Shown: positions 60,389-64,000 of the stretch, piece by piece
How the letters are laid out: every line of letters begins with the position of its first letter
Position numbering within the stretch: the stretch's first letter is position 1
Origin: Bacillota bacterium
GTDB lineage: Bacteria; Bacillota; Sulfobacillia; Sulfobacillales; Sulfobacillaceae
Reading direction: 5' to 3'
Assembly: GCA_026627385.1 (NCBI GenBank)
Contig: JAPNUR010000002.1
Coordinates: 1-64,000 of the forward strand
Length of the DNA stretch: 64,000 nt
Made by a program: the position numbers and the translations under genes
The notes under the pieces: model-generated
The model's database searches: none
Told to the model about the DNA's origin: nothing
The model's input: only the letters and a program-made list of their open reading frames with translations

Positions 60389-60418
60389 AGTATATCAAAG
60401 GGAGCTATGGCTGGACAA
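60389..60418 (-). promoter_or_regulatory. Promoter of the riboswitch and Hyf-like cluster
   Basis: On the minus strand TTGTCC (60418-60413) and TATACT (60394-60389) are separated by 18 bases. Transcription would start about seven bases later, right at the 5' edge of the aptamer. The stretch from here back to the monooxygenase stop (60419-60562) holds no gene that I can support. Confidence 0.65.
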
Positions 60419-60562
60419 GGCTTTCAGTCTGCCCACGAGCGGCAGGCTGTGGACCATGGCCGATGCGTGAGCTCTGTTGCCCTGATCAGGCGTGGCCATG
60501 GATGCAGGCACTGCCGACCCTAAAGTGGCCACCACGTGTGGGCGATTCGAGCTACGGCGACC

Positions 60563-61747
60563 TCAACACTCCAGGTGCAAGCTCAGAGGCGACCCGACGA
60601 CGCGCTTCATCGCGGCGCGGATTGCGGATGGCGGCATTGCGGCCAACAGCATGAGGGCCAGCTGACTCCCTGCTGGGGAGCGTTGATGAATCAGCCGACC
60701 GAGTTGATGGGATATGCGGGCCACCGTCAGGGCCTTCGATAAGCGGAGCGATCGGTACCGCTGAAACGCGTCGACCGGCGTGGCGGCGCGCGTCCACGAC
60801 TGGGCTAGCGCCCAGCTATCGAGAAGTGCCTGACACGCCCCTTGGCCGGTGTTGGGCGTCATCAGGTGTGCCGCGTCGCCGACTAGCGTGACCGGTATGG
60901 GCTGCGAGCGCCAAGGCTCCAGGCGATCAAAAATGGGGTGAATCAACATGGCGGCAGGAGGCGTCTGTTCCAACAGGAGCGGCACTGGGTGGCACCAGCG
61001 TCCAAAGTGAGCCAAGACGTGCTCGACCGTCGGCCATGGGGGGGTGGCCTGGGGCCAGCGCAAGGTCGCGTACCAGTAGGTGTGATCAGATCCCATGGGG
61101 CTAAATCCAAATTCGCTGCCCGCACCCCAAATTTGCGTGACCGTGTGCGCTAGCGCGTTATCCAAGCGATAGCGGATGACCGCGCGAATGGCAAAAAAGC
61201 CTTGGTATACGGCATCGCGTTGGCCCCAGAAATGCTGGCGTACGAGGGAGTGGGCGCCATCGGCGCCCACCAAGGCCGATGCCCACCCGAGGGGCGCATG
61301 GTGGTCGTTAAAGAGGGCAAACTGTCCTTGCTGCCACGCGATTTGGCTGACCCGGCAACTGGTGGTCAGGGTGCTGGGCGGGAGATGGTGGGACAGCGTG
61401 TCAATGAGATGTTGGCGGGGTACACACCAGGCATGTTCGCCCCAGGGGCGCGATAACGGTTCGAGATCGATGGCGGCAAGGGTTTGCCCACGCGGATTCA
61501 TAAAGCGATACCAGTCAATGCGGGACCCCTCGCGAGTGACGTCGTCGGCAATGCCCAGTCGGCGTAAGACCGCCATGGCATTGGGTGCCATAGCGAGCGC
61601 TGCCCCATGTTCACCATCGCCATCGGGCCGCGCTTCGAGGACGGTGCACTTGCGGCCCTTCTGACTCAAGGCCAGGGCCAAACTGAGCCCGGCGACTCCG
61701 CCGCCGACAATGGTGAGCGACTCCATCGTCCCCGAAGGCCCTGCCAC
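60563..61747 (-). CDS. FAD-dependent monooxygenase (UbiH/PHBH-type)
   Basis: A 394-residue flavoprotein. The N-terminal dinucleotide fold (LTIVGGGVAGLSLALALSQ), the middle GADGAHSLVRQHF motif and GDAAHLMTPNTGQGACQAL for FAD are complete. Such enzymes hydroxylate aromatic or quinone-like substrates with NAD(P)H and oxygen; the substrate is unknown. The GTG start has AAGGAGGG seven bases upstream. It is on the same strand as the Hyf-like cluster but separated by that cluster's own promoter. Gap 61748-62137 to the divergent gene contains a small AAGCCC/GGGCTT hairpin (61772-61795) and otherwise nothing recognised. Confidence 0.85.
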   Translation of the reverse strand: MAGPSGTMESLTIVGGGVAGLSLALALSQKGRKCTVLEARPDGDGEHGAALAMAPNAMAVLRRLGIADDVTREGSRIDWYRFMNPRGQTLAAIDLEPLSRPWGEHAWCVPRQHLIDTLSHHLPPSTLTTSCRVSQIAWQQGQFALFNDHHAPLGWASALVGADGAHSLVRQHFWGQRDAVYQGFFAIRAVIRYRLDNALAHTVTQIWGAGSEFGFSPMGSDHTYWYATLRWPQATPPWPTVEHVLAHFGRWCHPVPLLLEQTPPAAMLIHPIFDRLEPWRSQPIPVTLVGDAAHLMTPNTGQGACQALLDSWALAQSWTRAATPVDAFQRYRSLRLSKALTVARISHQLGRLIHQRSPAGSQLALMLLAAMPPSAIRAAMKRVVGSPLSLHLEC

Positions 61748-62137
61748 CGTGTTCCCTCCTTTTCTGTTTTGAAGCCCTTGGATGTATCCGGGCTTTGCCT
61801 TCTACTATGTGCGCTCTCACGGGAGCCAGTCCAAACCCCATTACAGTGTACCATTGGCCCTGATCGTCGATGCGCGGAGGGACCGTCAATTAACGACGAT
61901 CGAAGCGCGGAGTTTTTGTCTGCCGAGGGAGCTAGGATGTAAAGGCCGACAGCGGCGCGTGATCGCGTGGGGCGACATCCGAATTTGCCGGGTTTAAGTC
62001 ATTTTGGTGATACCAATGTTCTAGCGAGCGCAGAGCACGGCGATAGGATCCGTCGGATGGTGACGAGGCATAGTTCTTTAGGGCACGGCCATTCACGTGC
62101 TACACTGAAGGCATCAATAAACAAGGACGGGTGAGGC

Positions 62138-62818
62138 ATGGCAGGAAAGTCGCAGAGAACTAATCGCACGCGACGCAACGGACCAGCGTGGTGGTTATGG
62201 GTCATTGTGGGAGTGCTGGCCGTGGGGGTGTTGTATTTGGGCTACCGCGGAACCACGCGGAGTCGTCCCCCTGTGGCAAGCCGCAATCTTCCGTCGCTTC
62301 ACGAACCGAAGCTGCCTGCGAGTGGATTTACCTGGGGATACCAGGCTTATGCGATTAGCAATGACTACCCCGCGCATCTGGTCCGGGGGTCGCGAGTGAC
62401 GGTGGTGATGCTGATGGCGTCCTGGTGCCTTTATTGCGCGTATGTGGACAAGTGGGTCTGGCCTACCGTGCTCAAGACCCCGGGGTTGACGCTCGATCTG
62501 GTGGATGTTTCTAATCATAGTGGCATCGGGGATCCGGGGCCCGAGAGCCCGCCCTTTAGCGGGCACGACAATGTCGGTCCGGTGGTGGGTGTGCGGGGCA
62601 TGGCCGCTACCATGCGCCACTATGTGAGCCGCTTTGGCTTGACAGCAAGCAATGTCCACGCATATGTGGATCCCGCAGGGCTCAGTTACTGGCACGTGGA
62701 ATATTTCCCTACGATTTTGATCGTCAATAGCCATGGCCAACTCATGAAACGCATCAATGGTGCCATTAACCAATCTGAAGCGGCGACGTTAATCCACGAA
62801 GCGCTCGCACAACACTAG
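62138..62818 (+). CDS. Membrane-anchored thioredoxin-like protein
   Basis: A 226-residue protein: basic N-terminus, one transmembrane helix (LWVIVGVLAVGVLYLGY) and an extracytoplasmic thioredoxin fold. The redox motif is WCLYC in VVMLMASWCLYCAYVDKW, and the cis-proline is in EYFPTILIVNSHG. About 60 residues between them, longer than classical thioredoxin, include a Gly/Pro-rich stretch. Likely a thiol-disulfide oxidoreductase or metallochaperone-like protein outside the cell. GGACGGGTGAGG precedes the ATG. Confidence 0.75.
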   Translation: MAGKSQRTNRTRRNGPAWWLWVIVGVLAVGVLYLGYRGTTRSRPPVASRNLPSLHEPKLPASGFTWGYQAYAISNDYPAHLVRGSRVTVVMLMASWCLYCAYVDKWVWPTVLKTPGLTLDLVDVSNHSGIGDPGPESPPFSGHDNVGPVVGVRGMAATMRHYVSRFGLTASNVHAYVDPAGLSYWHVEYFPTILIVNSHGQLMKRINGAINQSEAATLIHEALAQH

Positions 62819-62820
62819 CG

Positions 62821-63918
62821 TTAGCGGCGTTCTTGAGGCGGGGGCGTGCCCGACGCTCCCGGCCATTCGCGTTGTAGGTCGCGGCGCATCTTGGCGGTGT
62901 CTGCTTGATTGCCGTAGCGGACCGCCTCATAGAATGATGCGGCGCTGTGTTGAACGCCCGGATATCGCCGTTGAAGCCATTCGCGCAAGGTTTCATGGGG
63001 CTGTCGGGCAAGCCCCTCACGCCGCGCTGCCTTAAGCTTGGCGCGGACGAAGCGGCGGGTCGGGCCTAAGCGGCCACCAACCGCCAAGTGCTCCCTATCG
63101 TCTGGAGATAACGGGGTGTGAATAATGGCCTCGGTTTCCGCATCGGACATAACATCCGGATCGTTCAACGCCCAACACCGGTAGGCGGTAGCCAGTACTG
63201 TCAGGAGTAAGCTGACTCCCCAAACGATTCCAATGCCTAAAACCCAAACCGGGAGGTGTGTCGGCGGCAGGTGTCCCGTGTGTTGATAAATCCCGTGGGT
63301 CAGTGCTATTGAAGGAGGGTGATACGTTAGGTGTCGGATCGTGAGACGGCTTAAAATCCATAAAAATGGGTACGCTGCGAGGCTGAAGAGGCCGGCAATG
63401 ACGGCTTGCCAGGGAACATAGCGAGAAACGACGGAGACCAGGAGCGCGGCGCCCGCAACCGGGACCGCGAGCATCGTCGTGAGATAGAGCCGCTGGTGGT
63501 TCAGAGCCGGCGACGCGTCGCCATCGGACGCTAGGCTGATTAAGGCCAAGAGTATGAGCGGGACGTACGCCCAGTCACTGGTGGCTCGCACTAGGGTCGC
63601 CATCGTGTTGATGAGAAGTGCGGCCACAATGTAACGAGTCCCTCGGGGATCCGCGACGCGGGCCACAGACAGCGCGCCAAGCGCCATGAGACCAACCACG
63701 AGAGCCACGCCAGGCGTGGGCTGCTGCCATACGGTGAGGCTTATGAGCGCGAGCGCCAGAACAAAGCGGGCAGGTGGCCTGGACCTCCGCATCAAGGCGA
63801 TCGGGATCATCAGGAGGAGTGCGAGGTCAACGATTGCCGAAAGCCTTAACGCCCAGGCAAGACTGGCCAACGAAATCCCATAGATGCCAATCAAGAGTGC
63901 CCGATCCCGATTATGCAT
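62821..63918 (-). CDS. DUF4129-domain multi-pass membrane protein
   Basis: A 365-residue protein with about eight hydrophobic segments in the first 240 residues, including one just before a C-terminal cytoplasmic domain. That domain (QPHETLREWLQRRYPG, then SFYEAVRYGNQ) fits DUF4129, often found C-terminal to transglutaminase-like proteins, though no transglutaminase core is present here. The ATG at 63918 follows GGTGGAGCC; the frame remains open to 63993 near the window edge. Function unknown. It ends 2 nt from the convergent thioredoxin-like gene. Confidence 0.65.
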   Translation of the reverse strand: MHNRDRALLIGIYGISLASLAWALRLSAIVDLALLLMIPIALMRRSRPPARFVLALALISLTVWQQPTPGVALVVGLMALGALSVARVADPRGTRYIVAALLINTMATLVRATSDWAYVPLILLALISLASDGDASPALNHQRLYLTTMLAVPVAGAALLVSVVSRYVPWQAVIAGLFSLAAYPFLWILSRLTIRHLTYHPPSIALTHGIYQHTGHLPPTHLPVWVLGIGIVWGVSLLLTVLATAYRCWALNDPDVMSDAETEAIIHTPLSPDDREHLAVGGRLGPTRRFVRAKLKAARREGLARQPHETLREWLQRRYPGVQHSAASFYEAVRYGNQADTAKMRRDLQREWPGASGTPPPQERR

Positions 63919-64000
63919 GGCTCCACCGTCCCCGATGAAAGCGCCAGCAGCTGACCAAACCGGCCGGCAAGGGAGACGGCGCTGTGTCGCCAATGGCGAT

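Overview
The window reads as one stretch of a chromosome from a GC-rich, Gram-positive-type bacterium. Pointers are the rapZ-yvcK-whiA trio, cdaA-cdaR-glmM, a glmS ribozyme ahead of glmS, Rex, ftsEX, and a full 14-subunit complex I including the NADH-binding NuoEFG module, which most Firmicutes lack. This combination fits a Sulfobacillus-like acidophilic Firmicute. That placement is inference from gene content, not from a database match.

Layout. (1) 1-260: the end of an rRNA operon, with a GC-rich 5S rRNA and a strong terminator. (2) 279-15293: housekeeping genes, namely ispH, a CcdA-type membrane protein (opposite strand), ftsEX, the complete uvrB-uvrA-uvrC excision repair set, a small holin-like membrane protein, a Cof-type HAD phosphatase, and rapZ-yvcK-whiA. 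(3) 15312-30863: a promoter and a Rex-type operator, then nuoABCDEFGHIJKLMN, a heptaprenyl/polyprenyl diphosphate synthase and rex itself. This forms a redox-controlled respiratory block: complex I, an enzyme for the quinone side chain and the NADH sensor. (4) 30877-37838: a UbiB/ABC1 kinase-like gene (opposite strand), then cdaA, cdaR, glmM, the glmS ribozyme and glmS (c-di-AMP and cell-wall amino sugar synthesis).

(5) 37839-51450: an accessory island. It opens with debris (a 20-base-period repeat and a frameshifted IS110 transposase). A well-formed promoter then precedes four same-strand genes: an XRE-SNF2 helicase-DUF3883 protein, an HNH nuclease with a DGQHR-like motif, a DUF1156 DNA methyltransferase and a DUF499 (BrxC/PglY-like) ATPase. 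The island ends in a broken OLD/RecF-type ATPase gene. The set looks like a methylation-linked defence system that is neither canonical BREX (no PglZ) nor canonical DISARM (no DrmA/DrmB/DrmC).

(6) 51501-63918: cimA (citramalate synthase), then on the opposite strand a six-gene cluster for a membrane complex related to group 4 hydrogenases and complex I (HyfC, E, F, G, I, B types). The HyfG-type subunit has lost all four nickel-ligand cysteines, so the complex should not be a hydrogenase. The cluster is preceded by a promoter, an RNA closely resembling the fluoride (crcB) riboswitch and an overlapping terminator. A FAD monooxygenase, a membrane-anchored thioredoxin-like protein and a DUF4129 membrane protein complete the window.

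The two most interesting parts are the fluoride-riboswitch-controlled, nickel-free hydrogenase-like complex (53105-60418) and the four-gene helicase/HNH/DUF1156/DUF499 island (39289-50819).
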